A model generated the notes under the pieces. It ran no database searches and was not told the origin of the DNA. It saw only the letters and a program-made list of their open reading frames with translations. Position numbers and translations under genes: made by a program. DNA of 64,000 bases from Plutella xylostella (Eukaryota > Arthropoda > Insecta > Lepidoptera > Plutellidae). The stretch is from positions 3,355,501 to 3,419,500 of the forward strand of contig NC_063984.1 of assembly GCF_932276165.1 (NCBI RefSeq), written 5' to 3'. Positions 44,001-54,652 of this stretch are shown piece by piece (positions within the stretch are counted from its first letter, which is position 1; each line of letters begins with the position of its first letter).

Positions 44001-46824
44001 GCGGAGAGAGCGAGAGAGAAATGCTTCATTCAGTTTTGTATAACGCGCAAGCTTTCACGCAAAGGGTCAGGTTGAAGGTTTCTCGACTGTTTTTCTTTGT
44101 GGAAAGTTTCATCTTCTATCGTAGGACGATGTCAGCTTTGCTGTAAGACTTGTTAGTTTTACATTAATGCCCTAGAAGCCTGCAAGATTCATGCCTAACG
44201 TACCATTCACCTTCCCCAGATCCAATGGGCGGACGCGTGCCTGCTAGTGTACTCGGTGACGGACCGCAGCAGCTTCGACTACGCCACGGAGGTGATGAGC
44301 TCGCTGCGGCGGGGGCCGGGGGCCGCGGGGGGCAGCCCCGCGCACGCCGCCGCCGCGCCCATGCCGCTCGCGCTGCTCGGGAACAAGACCGACCTCGACC
44401 ACCTCAGACAGGTGAGTCATTAAAAACAAAAAAAAAAAAAACAAATGACATGCAAAAAGAAGGATGAACTGGCAATGTCACCAACAGCAACAGTGGCAAA
44501 GTTGGTGTTGGTAAACAGTACTCGTAATGGTACCTTTTAGGAAATAGGAATGTTTGCTTCGTAGGCGTCGAGGCAGGAAATGAAAAACACACATGGTTAA
44601 AAAAATCATTCAAATAATTATACACAAACCTACAGAAAATGTAATGCTGAAAATAAAGGTCTCCATTTAGGTTTCGTTTCGAGCGACCGCTTGTTGACCT
44701 TTGATCGTTTATTTCAGAAGATCACTGAGTGGGAGCTTAGACTCGCTGCCCACGGCGCGATCCGTTCTGTTGTCACAAATAATTATTATTGCAAACACTT
44801 ACGATGGAAAAATTGGGGCAACCGATATTCAGTAATGTAATTTCTTTGAAATTAGTTTTTATAAAACTTTACGCCTACACAAATACTGCTCCCGTAACGT
44901 CTCACAAACACGGCTCACAAAGGCCTGTGAAAGTTTACAAATTATTACCAAGATTTTGTTACATAACTTAGCAAAAAGTTCTGAGTGAAATTCTTTAACA
45001 AGTTCGGCTATGGAAATATACAAAAGGCTTGTAAGAATTCGCCGTCTAAACACCCGAATCATACAAACCCATTAATAATAACATTTTCAATTATGAAACT
45101 TTCTGTTCTAAGCAAAGCCATTGCATAATACGAGTAACATACGCTTGCAACCTTCATAGTTCAAAGTAATTCATAGATCTGGTAAACAGTTAATGACCGA
45201 ACAAATGTTGCTAATTCTATCCCGCGGAGTGACGTGGCCTTGCCCATCAATTGCCACCGGGGGAATGCATCAAGATCACGTTGCCAACTCTATCATATTC
45301 ATAGATCTGGACAAGATCAGTATAACCTTCAACTGTCAATTTTTTAACTTGACCATCGGAAATAAACTTTGAGAAAGAATATCCGTAGAATTTCATTATA
45401 TTCAAAGTCAAACGGCTTTTATTGTCAATTGTTTATGTTATTTAACATTGATGCCTACAACTACAGATCGGTATAACTAGTAGGACTAGGTAGTCTTCAT
45501 AGTGCTAGTTACGAGTATTGTCCTAATAGCACATGCCTGCAGCATAAGTTTGAAGCATGTTTCAAGTCGAGACAATACGACGTGACAGGCAGCCAGACTT
45601 GTTCACAATACGCGAGATACAACGGCGACGTAGCTCTTCATATTTTCACAACACGAGTAGACGGGCCCATTCAGACTATGACAAAGAGACTCTACCATTG
45701 AGGGCTGCCAACAGCCATCACAACAACGCACCGTTAAGTTAAGTAACATCTCGACAATTCGGATTGTCTCGAAATCAAAGTAGGTACTTTTCCTCCCTAA
45801 CAGTAATTAACAAAGGATGTAAAAGGTATTCATAAACTTTATGTACATGGTAACAAATTCGAAACGACTGTGATGCGATAAAAAGGACATTAAAATAACA
45901 ATGATGTAGACTTTAATAAATTATGTAGGGATCATCCTAAAAGTCGTTGAACACCTACTCTTTAATGTAGTTAGTAGTAGTTGTAGTTAGTAGGAGATTA
46001 AGTACCTTTCTGATTACACGGTACCTATCTATTCTTTGTTTAGATAATCAATAAAGCCACTAGAACAGCATGTTATCCTTACGCTAAATTGCCTAAAGTT
46101 CCTATTACTGTCAATTACGAACAAAGTATAATGATGTCGATTGCGCTTGACGCGTGACCGACCGCAATAAAACCCTTAGGCCAGTCTGCCGTATCAAATG
46201 GCTAGAGAGAGAGAGGCGTCAATGAACTAAGAGCAAAGCTATCTCTTCATGTATTTCTTAATAAAAATACCTTCTTCTTTGCTTCAGGTATCCACCAAGG
46301 AGGGCCAGTCACTGTGTAGCTCGCACGGAGCCTCGTTCAGCGAGGCGAGCGTGGCGGACAACTCCAACGACCTGTACCGCTGCGTGGACAAGCTGCTGTC
46401 CGAAGTGCGCACCCCCTCGCAGCGCACGCGCAAGTTCTCTGTCACCAAGATGCTCGGCTCTCTTATAGGTATGAAGAAGATTTGTTGTGTTATGTTATTA
46501 TCAGGTTTTGGGAAGTTGTTCATAAGTAGACTGTTGAACATTAAGATGCATTTCTATTGTATATATTGGTCCTCCTTCCAGACATCACAACACAACCTAT
46601 CGCAGGCTTTGGTCTACCACAGTTGACTCTGATCCATAACAATTTGCCATTGACCCAACACGTTCACCAAGTGCTACTTCAACATCCTGCCACAAAATTC
46701 TAAAGCATTTTTTCCCGCAGGCGGCACCAACAACTCGTCATCAACATCCCGCAGCGGGTCGGTGGTGGCGTGCCCCCGCATGCCCCCGCCCGCGCGGCCG
46801 CCGCTCGCCGCCGCCGCGCCCTGA
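41032..46824 (+). CDS. Ras-like small GTPase, RASL11/RERG group (six coding exons)
   Basis: Coding exons: 41032-41104, 42176-42232, 42647-42747, 44220-44411, 46288-46468 and 46721-46824, all with GT-AG junctions and consistent phase; 235 aa. Box G1 is GSSRVGKS (17-24). The body continues ALIVRYLTRRYIGEY, as in RASL11/RERG proteins. G3 is DVSG (64-67) instead of DTAG, with no Gln at the Ras Gln61 position. G4 is NKTD (132-135) and G5 EASVADN (160-166) instead of ETSAK. An Ala/Gly insert (about 108-124) is G+C-rich. The C-terminus (RPPLAAAAP) has no CAAX box, so lipid anchoring is not expected. Vertebrate relatives are atypical Ras proteins with altered hydrolysis, linked to growth control; the role in insects is unknown. 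The start ATG 41032 is preceded by an acceptor at 41009, so the 5' UTR continues upstream, probably from 32.3 kb. Introns hold only short repeats. Confidence 0.82.
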
Positions 46825-47111
46825 CCGGCGGCCGCGCCGGCGCACCGCGCGCGCTGATGCCTCGGGGCCGCCTGCCTGGCCTGCCTGCCTGGCCGGGCCA
46901 TGGCGCACGTCTTCGTATAAACCTACCCAATCAAGAAGTAGGCTATGATTTTTAATTATAAGTGATAATATTCCACGTTGAACGCTTCGTCTATTGATGT
47001 TACTGTGTAACGGCGCTGTTAGAACGTCTCGGGCAAGTGGCAGCCACTACGCAATATTTCATTTGCCTGTTCTTATTGTAAATTTAATCGTGTAGTTAGC
47101 AAATATTGGAC

Positions 47112-47117
47112 AATAAA
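47112..47117 (+). promoter_or_regulatory. Polyadenylation signal of the RASL11-like gene
   Basis: The first AATAAA after the stop codon (46822-46824), giving a 3' UTR of about 310 nt. Later signals are possible; the RTE insertion at 47.6 kb would lie in a longer 3' UTR or just downstream. Confidence 0.5.
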
Positions 47118-47613
47118 TTGTTTGAAGTATAAGTGTTGGCATCAAAATTTAAATCAATGTTTAGTGGTGATATTTTAATAATACTCAACTAGCCAAAGGA
47201 AACCAAAGAAAATAGGTATCTAGGTGTTAATAAACAATACCAGGAATTTGTCCAGTTTATTAACTTGTACACTAAACACTTTATACCAAAATATTGTATG
47301 TGATACATGTGGGGTAGTTAAAATGTGATTTCTCTTCAAGCCCCCTAGTAGGGTTTCAGTAAATACTAACGATACTGTTAGAACCATAATATTATATGAA
47401 TGGAAGATAATAATAATCTTTTAACATTAAATTAATCTATGACTTTTTATAAACTATTAGTTATAATTAATCACTTTTCTTACTCTTGTACTGTATCTAA
47501 GTACCCAGTACTTCATGTTTCATACTTTTATATGAACTTTTTAATGAGTCACAATATTATTATAAACTAAGTCACAAAATACCTTTTTCAACAGCATAAT
47601 ATTAGTCTTGCTT
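47118..47613. other. A+T-rich downstream flank of the GTPase gene
   Basis: No exon or repeat is recognised. It may include alternative 3' UTR sequence. Confidence 0.35.
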
Positions 47614-47624
47614 AGTCGGTGTAA

Positions 47625-48987
47625 CCTTTGCAATGACATATTAGTTTCAGGAAAATTTCCCCTTAAATTCTGTCATTCCAACATCATACTCCTTCATAAG
47701 AAAGGCGAAAAATCTGATATCGGAAACTACAGACCCGTTAGCCTGACATCACACATCTACAAATTATTCATAAAAATTATTCACAACCGCATTAGATCTC
47801 TGCTGGACCATCATCAACCACCAGAACAAGCCGGTTTCCGACCTGGTTATTCCACCACTGACCACTTACACACGCTCAATCAAATAATAGAGAAGACCAA
47901 CGAGTTCAACACACCCCTTTACCTTGCGTTTATTGATTACACCAAAGCTTTTGATAGTCTCCACCACCAAGCAATATTTTCCGCTCTTGCAAATCAAAAA
48001 ATAAACCCGACCTATATTGAACTCGTTGGTGCTATCTACAGGAACAGCACAGCTAACGTGAAACTGGAAAGGCCAGGTCCGGCGTTTCCAATTGAGAAGG
48101 GCGTCAAACAGGGCGACCCGCTGTCTCCTAACCTGTTCACAAGTTGCCTTGAGGAAGTCTTTAAGAAGTTGACGCAGTCATGGGAGAATAAGGGCATCGA
48201 TATCGGAGGCCACAAATTGACAAACCTCCGGTTCGCTGACGATATTGTCCTATTCTCCCACTCAGCACCCGAGCTCCAACAAATGTTGCGAGAGCTATCC
48301 ACGGCAAGCCTTGAAGTTGGACTGATGATGAACCGGTCGAAGACGAAAGTTATGACCAATAGCACGAAACGTAGGGTTGAGGTAGACGGGCAGGAAATAC
48401 AATACGTCAATGAGTACATTTACTTGGGCCAGATAGCGTCCTTCGAAAACAGGCAGGACAAGGAAATTGATCGTAGGATTGAAAACGCCTGGAAGAGCTT
48501 CTGGTCCATGAAGTCGCTAATGAAGGGCAACCTACCTTTGTCCCTGAAGCGTAAACTCATTGACATGTGTATCCTGCCTGTCCTAACCTACGGTGCTCAA
48601 ACATGGTCACTGACTGAGTCTCAAAAGTCCAAACTCAAGGTTTGTCAGAGAGCGATGGAGCGCAGTATTTTGGGAGTAAAGCGAACAGATCGCATTCGCA
48701 ACACCGACCTGCGCTCCAAAACTCAAATAGCTGACGTGGGTGCCAAGACTGCTAAACTGAAGTGGGACTGGGCGGGGCACGTCTGCCGTATGCAGCCGGA
48801 GAGGTGGGCAAAAAATGCCACCAAATGGATACCCAACAACGGCCGCCGACGCAGAGGCAGACCAAGAAAGAGATGGCGGGATGACTTGGACAATTTTAAC
48901 ACGGAATGGTGTGAGCAGGCCCAAGAAAGGGATAAGTGGAATGTTCAGGGAGAGACCTTTGCCCAGCAGTGGGACAATAGAGGTTAA
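47625..48987 (+). CDS. RTE-clade reverse transcriptase, N-terminally truncated
   Basis: The frame is open from upstream flank through the insertion to TAA at 48985; residues before the junction come from target DNA and are not part of the protein. Motifs: IILLHKKGEKSDIGNYRPVS, QAGFRPGYSTTDHL, LAFIDYTKAFDSL, GVKQGDPLSPNLF, the catalytic box FADDIVLF at nt 48232-48255, YLGQ, and the C-terminal DWAGHVCRM with RRRRGRPRKRW typical of the RTE clade. It differs in family from the RTE copy at 24.3-26.2 kb (HQGS and YADD there, KQGD and FADD here). The endonuclease is missing, so it is not autonomous. No stop or frameshift is visible. It lies 0.8 kb beyond the GTPase stop codon, on the same strand. 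Confidence 0.85.
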
Positions 48988-49006
48988 GAAAAAAAAAAAA
49001 AAAAAA
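47625..49006 (+). mobile_element. 5'-truncated RTE-clade LINE, recent insertion
   Basis: Perfect direct repeats AGTCGGTGTAA flank it (47614-47624 and 49007-49017). The copy ends in an A run (about 48989-49006) that begins directly after the stop codon, so the 3' UTR is practically absent. It begins in the linker before the reverse transcriptase. The open frame and perfect duplication indicate a young copy. Confidence 0.85.
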
Positions 49007-49017
49007 AGTCGGTGTAA

Positions 49018-49652
49018 AGTTATACGTAATAAATATAATGTTATGATTCAGAATTAATCGTCTGCTCTATACTATACAAATGGTGTATTCAGGGAAATAT
49101 AGATTTTTTCATTTGGAAAATAAATTTCCACTGTTTGAATCATATTGATGGTTAATGTTCCTTCCGTTTCGTGTGAGATCTCATAAACTATTCACAATTC
49201 ATTGTTGTTATACTTAGTATCAGTGTAAATGTTATATACCTATGCAATGTAACAAGTAGTTCTACCTTATGTATACTGGAAATGTGGCAATGATAATACT
49301 CACTGCAGCAACTTTTACTTTATCTTCTGATATCACGGTCTTTATGGTACGGATAAATAACATTAAATCTTATAAATATTTGAAATACCTACTTATGAGA
49401 AACAAATTAAATGTATAGTATACAGGAATCAAAATTCTGTAAGTACTAGTTGTTGGTATTATTCATTGTCATTGTGATATATTGATTCTGTTGGCCGAAA
49501 AGATAGTGTTTCTAGTCAAAGTTGAGTCGGCTGTGACAAGATATCGAAGCGATTGAATGATATAATAATAATATGTATATCAAAAATCATTAATAAAATT
49601 TATAACATGGAAAAAGAATATTAAAAGTTTAAACTAATTATGCCTATAAATA
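49018..49652. other. A+T-rich spacer
   Basis: Nothing recognisable lies between the RTE insertion and the miniature LTR element. Confidence 0.4.
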
Positions 49653-49657
49653 TGTAT

Positions 49658-49869
49658 TTAGGGTATAAAGAGGTGGCTATGGGGTTGATGGTAAATGACG
49701 AATGCAGGATTTCTTGAGGCCAAACTATTTACTGATTTTACCAATTACATTTTACAAGTATGTTGTCTAAGTGACGGGCGCGAGACGACTAGCATCTGCG
49801 CATTGATCGCTACTGGAAGTTACTAGAAAGCTGACATTGCAAAACGTGACTATAACATGTGTCGCTACA
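49658..49869 (-). repeat. 3' LTR of the miniature element
   Basis: 212 bp, identical by eye to 50673-50884. On the minus strand it is the downstream LTR, preceded by the purine-rich tract. A TATA-like word (on the minus strand CTTTATACCC) lies near its right-hand border. Confidence 0.88.
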
Positions 49870-50672
49870 TCACTTCCCCCGTTTTTCAAAATTTTTGTCA
49901 AAAATTTTCAAGTACAATACGTAATACCTATGTTACAAAAGCCTCTCTTACGGAGCTTTAAACTTGAAACATACAATATCAAACAAAACAGAAATCACAA
50001 AATTACATTTCAATACTGATACAAAATTAACAAATCAAACTTATAAATCTCACACAATAAACCACTTGGTAAAACTACGTAGCACTCTGTTCACTCGCGA
50101 CGCGCTTATCACATTCCGCTGACCGTGCAAGATGAACGCGGCTACCTCGGTTCTGCGAATCCGACCTCGTGTGTGATTGAACCATGTGGGAATTTCCGAT
50201 CTAAATAGCTTCTTTCTTAGCACTTCTCATCCATCCTGGCGGGAACTTCCTTGAGGACCCTCGAGTGAGCCTCCGCGTGGGTGACCAGTCCACTATGCTC
50301 CAGCTCGGCAGCCTCGCAGCGAGGAAAACAATACAAAAATTCGCATACTCCAGAAGCGCCGATTACCGCCCGTTGACCTGCCGTCGTGAACGCGCAATCG
50401 TACCTTCTATGTGTTCCGCTCGTCCAGGTGCTGACTTGAGATGCTTCGATACGCTAATTTCTTCTTCGTTGCGTAACCAAAATGTCTGAAGGGGTGATGC
50501 ACTTCCAGTAGATGATTTTCTTGATGTTTGCGCCTGTTACCCCATGGCCTTGCTGGGGGAGCCGTCTCGTCCGCGCCGTTCCATGCTGCGCCGTTCCATG
50601 CCGCGTCATCGCCGTGCTGACTCCATAATTTCTTCCGAAGGTTGCGTGTTCAGATTGTCGGAGGTCACCAAT

Positions 50673-50884
50673 TTAGGGTATAAAGAGGTGGCTATGGGGT
50701 TGATGGTAAATGACGAATGCAGGATTTCTTGAGGCCAAACTATTTACTGATTTTACCAATTACATTTTACAAGTATGTTGTCTAAGTGACGGGCGCGAGA
50801 CGACTAGCATCTGCGCATTGATCGCTACTGGAAGTTACTAGAAAGCTGACATTGCAAAACGTGACTATAACATGTGTCGCTACA
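50673..50884 (-). repeat. 5' LTR of the miniature element
   Basis: 212 bp, identical by eye to 49658-49869. On the minus strand it is followed by TTGGTGACCTCCGAC, in the position of a tRNA primer-binding site. Confidence 0.88.
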
Positions 50885-50889
50885 TGTAT

Positions 50890-51116
50890 ATTATCTGTCC
50901 AGATAATTAGCTATTCAAAAGTCTAAATACTGTTTAATGTAAATTCTGAAAAACTCTTTCTTAAACCCAAAAGTGCAAAATATCATGAAATGAACGGCTA
51001 ATTTCGTAAGCAGTAATGGAGGATTAAAAAAGAATTGTAAATATTGCAGTGGCATGGATTTCTAATCGGTATTCAGCTACATGTTTATGGTGCTTAGACT
51101 ATGATATGAATTGATA
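50890..51116. other. A+T-rich spacer
   Basis: Nothing recognisable. Confidence 0.4.
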
Positions 51117-51258
51117 TACAGGATGATTCTTTTGTAGGTGAACATTTCGTGATATTCCAAAGTCATTGTAACAAACTGTTAAAAAAGTTGTTCTGTAAAA
51201 AAAGCTCTGTGCCCTTCTTTCGGATGTGCAAATGTGCATCTACGAGAATCATCCTGTA
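51117..51258. mobile_element. MITE with TACAGGATGATTCT ends
   Basis: The ends TACAGGATGATTCT (51117-51130) and AGAATCATCCTGTA (51245-51258) are perfect inverted repeats of 14 bp around a 142-bp non-coding element. Confidence 0.65.
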
Positions 51259-51682
51259 TGTTCGACGTAATAATTATTGTATTATACTCAAGGTGAAGTG
51301 TGAAATTTTGTACGGGCAGTAATACTGATTACCAAATCTCGGCCACTGCAAATGTAAAGTGGAACAGTTGTATGTTCTGTCTGTAGATGGGTTGCATTTA
51401 AAGGAATTCGATGTAAATGATAGACTCTGTAAAAGATGTCGGAACTGATTGGAATAGGATGTAAATTTTGTAAATATTATTTAACCTGAAAATAGTGTAC
51501 ATTAATCGTATGGAATAAATGAATGTTTCTTTCTATATAAAGTTATAAAGTCGTTTTATTTTTAAATGTCGCTATATTGAGATAGTATTCTCGTCACTAT
51601 ACCCTATACCTACTGCGAAAATCAATGAAATCATCTCGCTCGATCAATTTTAGTGTAGTGTGTAAGTGTAGCGCGGCGTGGT

Positions 51683-51750
51683 AAGTATAACCATAGAATA
51701 ACGAGTACTAGTACTTGTACTACTGTACTTCTTATTCTATGGTATAACTT
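51683..51750. repeat. Palindromic repeat with CCATAGAATAACGAGTAC arms, copy 1
   Basis: AAGTATAACCATAGAATAAC pairs with the inverse ending TATTCTATGGTATAACTT; the centre is a run of GTACT/AGTAC words. It is 68 bp long. A second copy lies at 60248-60306. Confidence 0.65.
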
Positions 51751-52021
51751 AGTTACTTACAAAACGAACGAAAACTTTCATGCAATGGAATGAGTACCTA
51801 GACCTACAGTGTCGTGATTAGAGAGCTGCTGTCTGTAAGCTGCTGGTGAGCTCTATCTGTAAAAAAACATGATTCGCTTACTATTATAACCTGAAAGTCT
51901 GCTATAGCCGTATAGTCGTAGGTCAAGCTTTTCTGCGTTCAACTGTTCAACCGGGGAATTTCGTAATAACGCACACCGATATAAGTACCTACCAAATAGT
52001 CGTCATTAGTTGTAGCTACTT

Positions 52022-52193
52022 ATTGATGTCGATTCTGAAGGCAGAAATTCTAATTTTAACGCTGTCAAACAAAAAAAAATGCTAGTATAAAATGAGATTT
52101 CAAGGAACAGTCATAGAGTCGATTTTTTAACAAAGAATTTAAGGTTTTGACAGCATTAAAATTAGAATTTCCACCTTCAGAATCGACATCAAT
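52022..52193. mobile_element. Palindromic MITE of the ATTCTGAAGG family
   Basis: The ends ATTGATGTCGATTCTGAAGG and its inverse are perfect. The arms continue (TCTAATTTTAACGCTGTCAA) for about 48 bp with few mismatches. It is 172 bp and non-coding. It abuts the left end of the larger related element at 52191-54652. Confidence 0.75.
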
Positions 52194-54652
52194 GGTATCG
52201 ATTCTGAAGGGCACATTCTAATTTTAACGCTGTCAAAAAACGCTTACATTCTCTCTAAATTTATTTGGCATTCTGAAGGCACCGTTTATCTCCAAAATTA
52301 GAGACGTCACTTTAAATTTTGAATCTGACAGCGTTAAAACTATTCAACTTAGGTTAGATGGTCGAATTGGTATTCTGAAGGTGCCATTTTTAGCGCTGTC
52401 AACTTAAAATTAGCAACTTTCTTCCTAAATTTAAAAGGGGTCTAAACAGGTGCCTGTTAAAATTATACTAAAATTTCTAAAAGTAAAACCGTGAAATATA
52501 TGGGAAATTGTTGTTGTAGGTGCATAAATATGGATTTAACTTAGAGCTGATGTGTTGTTTAAGCATGTAAAGCTAATTGCAACGACGCTAACTTATTATT
52601 TTTTGCGAAACTACGATGTGAAAGTCACTCTGTTTTTTCATATTATTATTTCTGATCTTTGGACTGAATGACTGAAAAAGTGTTACTGACAAGGTAGGCA
52701 TGAACCGGGTTGCTTAAAACCACTTAATTTATAGTTCTAGGTCTAAAAATTAATCAACACACCTACCGATCTACTTCAGGATTACACTAGCCCTAACACC
52801 TCTTCCAAACGGACCGGCTCTACATACATGAGGAACACCTTAACCTTAACTCACCTACCTGTGTACCTATCTAACTCTCTACTTACCCCTTTCAACTTGT
52901 AAGAATATTTTACTCAAAGTGGTCTCTACATAGCTCAAATATTTAACTACCTATTTTGTTACAGGAAAAAACAAGTTTTACCTACCTAGGTTACCTTTTA
53001 TCTGAAAAATATGCCTCACTTTAAGAAACTATATAGGTACTTACTACTACACTATTACTTTTTATGATAGAAGAAATACATTTTATGGACGTAAAACTTT
53101 ATTTGGGTGAATAACACACACAACACACACTGGTTGAGTAATTTTTCTGACACCAATATACACAATTGCTTGATTTCATTTCTGTATCTTATTTCCATTA
53201 TACTTCTAGTTAGTAGGTAGGTAACTAGGTGGTCTGATGGTCGTTTTAGTATTGTTGTCCCGGAGAGGAATTAATATCTTGTATCCAGCGTTTCATGTTT
53301 AGTTTATGGGTGTGGTTGATTTTTCATTTTCTTTGTTGTTGTCACTGAAAAATAAAGTAAGTATAGGTATGTTGTATGGATAGTTGACAGAATAAGCTTA
53401 TCCTTATAGATACCCATTTACACAAAACTTTAAATATTAGAAACGAAAACGCTAGAACACAAACATAAGTAACCAGATAGTTAATAACCAGATGCCCAAC
53501 TGATAAAAATATTTAATTAGATTTTACGTATATTTAACTTCCTAAAATAAATCGTAAACTTGCACACAAGCACCTTATCGATTTTACAATTGCATATTGC
53601 AAACACAAACATAATAATTTATAATAGATGTTTGTTTTGTATTGTAAAGACTTAACAAAAATACTTTAAAAAATAGCGGCAAACTCTTCGGCGGAAAATT
53701 CAATATGGCGGTGACGGTGATGGCGCCGCGGCGGCGCGGCGGCGCGCCTCTCTTGCTATCCAGCGCGCATGCGCCATAGAGGTGTACCTAGTGCAATGTT
53801 ACTTGCTTCCGAACTATGCTAGAATGAAAAAATAATCGATGCTGGATCGATTCCTGGGTAGGTACTTTTTTTATAATCATATGCGTTTTTGGTAAATATA
53901 AATACGTACACATCGGAAATACTTAAGTAAGTAGGTACCTACTGATAAGGTATTTATGCTTTTGTAAGTATTCGATACTTTTCATATTCTTATATGAATA
54001 TCATCCCTTACACAGTCATCTACTTAAGTATATAACGTAACATCATCATCAACTATTAAACATTTAAGTAAGTAAGTAAGTACTTACATTAAATATCGTG
54101 GATAACACATAGATGTAGAACTTAGTACCTACTTACATACTTTACTGAAAAACTATTGTTTAAAATACTCTAGTGAAATAATCGATTATATTCGATTATT
54201 CTCACTATTTTATCAACTTACCCCATCTCTACTCTATTATATTTTTTTTAATCTCTCGGAAATGTTCATAGAGCACCATAGAAGCATTTTCTAGCCAGAG
54301 TTACCAGTTGCAATAATGAATTATGAATATGTTACATAAATATTTGAAATTATCACGAAAAGCAATATAAATGCAGAGTATTTAATCCTTTTAATTATTT
54401 TCAACTACTATTTAGGATAATTAAATTTATTTGGAGTACTTTAAGGTTAAAAAAGTTAATCGATGTTTTCGATTGTAATATCCTTAAGTATATGACCACA
54501 CTCATTTTAAAGACGTCAAATGAGGCTTCTAAATTTAGTTGGCCGTTAAAATCGTTGCCTTCAGAATAGCAAAAATTAGCGCTGTCAGTTAAATTTAGAG
54601 ATTTTAGCTCATTTTAAAATTAGGAAGTGCGCCCTTCAGAATCGGTACCAAT
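52191..54652. mobile_element. 2.46-kb element with ATTCTGAAGGGC inverted repeats
   Basis: The left end AATGGTATCGATTCTGAAGG and the inverse of ATTGGTACCGATTCTGAAGG on the right define it. Behind each end, at similar distances, come CTCTAAATTTA and a second ATTCTGAAGGCA word, so the subterminal regions (about 110 bp) are inverted copies in outline. The interior is A+T-rich apart from a sharp CpG-rich island at 53690-53780, and shows no transposase. It shares its end words with the palindrome at 52022-52193. Confidence 0.6.
53690..53785. promoter_or_regulatory. CpG-rich island inside a transposon-like element
   Basis: It starts with GCGGAAAATTCAATATGGCG, then tandem GGCGCCGCGGCGGCGCGGCG words and GCGCGCATGCGCCATAGAGG. 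CAATATGGCGGTGACGG resembles a YY1/Pho-type site with a GCCAT core on the other strand. In an A+T-rich setting this composition suggests a promoter or captured regulatory fragment. No splice donor or exon is recognised. Confidence 0.35.

Larger units (their letters stand above)
49658..50884 (-). mobile_element. Miniature LTR retrotransposon (TRIM-like) with identical LTRs
   Basis: LTRs of 212 bp at 49658-49869 and 50673-50884 look identical base for base. Read on the minus strand they start TGTAGCGACACATG and end TATACCCTAA. Next to the 5' LTR is a primer-binding-site-like TTGGTGACCTCCGAC (minus strand, near 50671). Next to the 3' LTR is a polypurine tract AAAAACGGGGGAAGTGA (near 49872). TGTAT flanks both ends (49653-49657 and 50885-50889); a 4-bp TGTA duplication with 213-bp LTRs is equally possible. 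The 803-bp interior has no gag, protease, RT or integrase motif. Mobilisation would need proteins of a related autonomous element. Confidence 0.88.

Noticed and set aside
43745..44146. 133-codon frame in a GTPase intron
   Set aside because: No recognisable domain, and it lies between well-defined splice sites of the GTPase gene.
46674..46955. Frames on both strands over the last GTPase exon
   Set aside because: Shadows of CpG-rich coding sequence; the plus-strand frame that continues the GTPase is the only one joined by consensus splice sites.
49870..50672. gag or pol genes inside the miniature LTR element
   Set aside because: The frames are below 80 codons and show no zinc knuckle, protease, RT or integrase motif.
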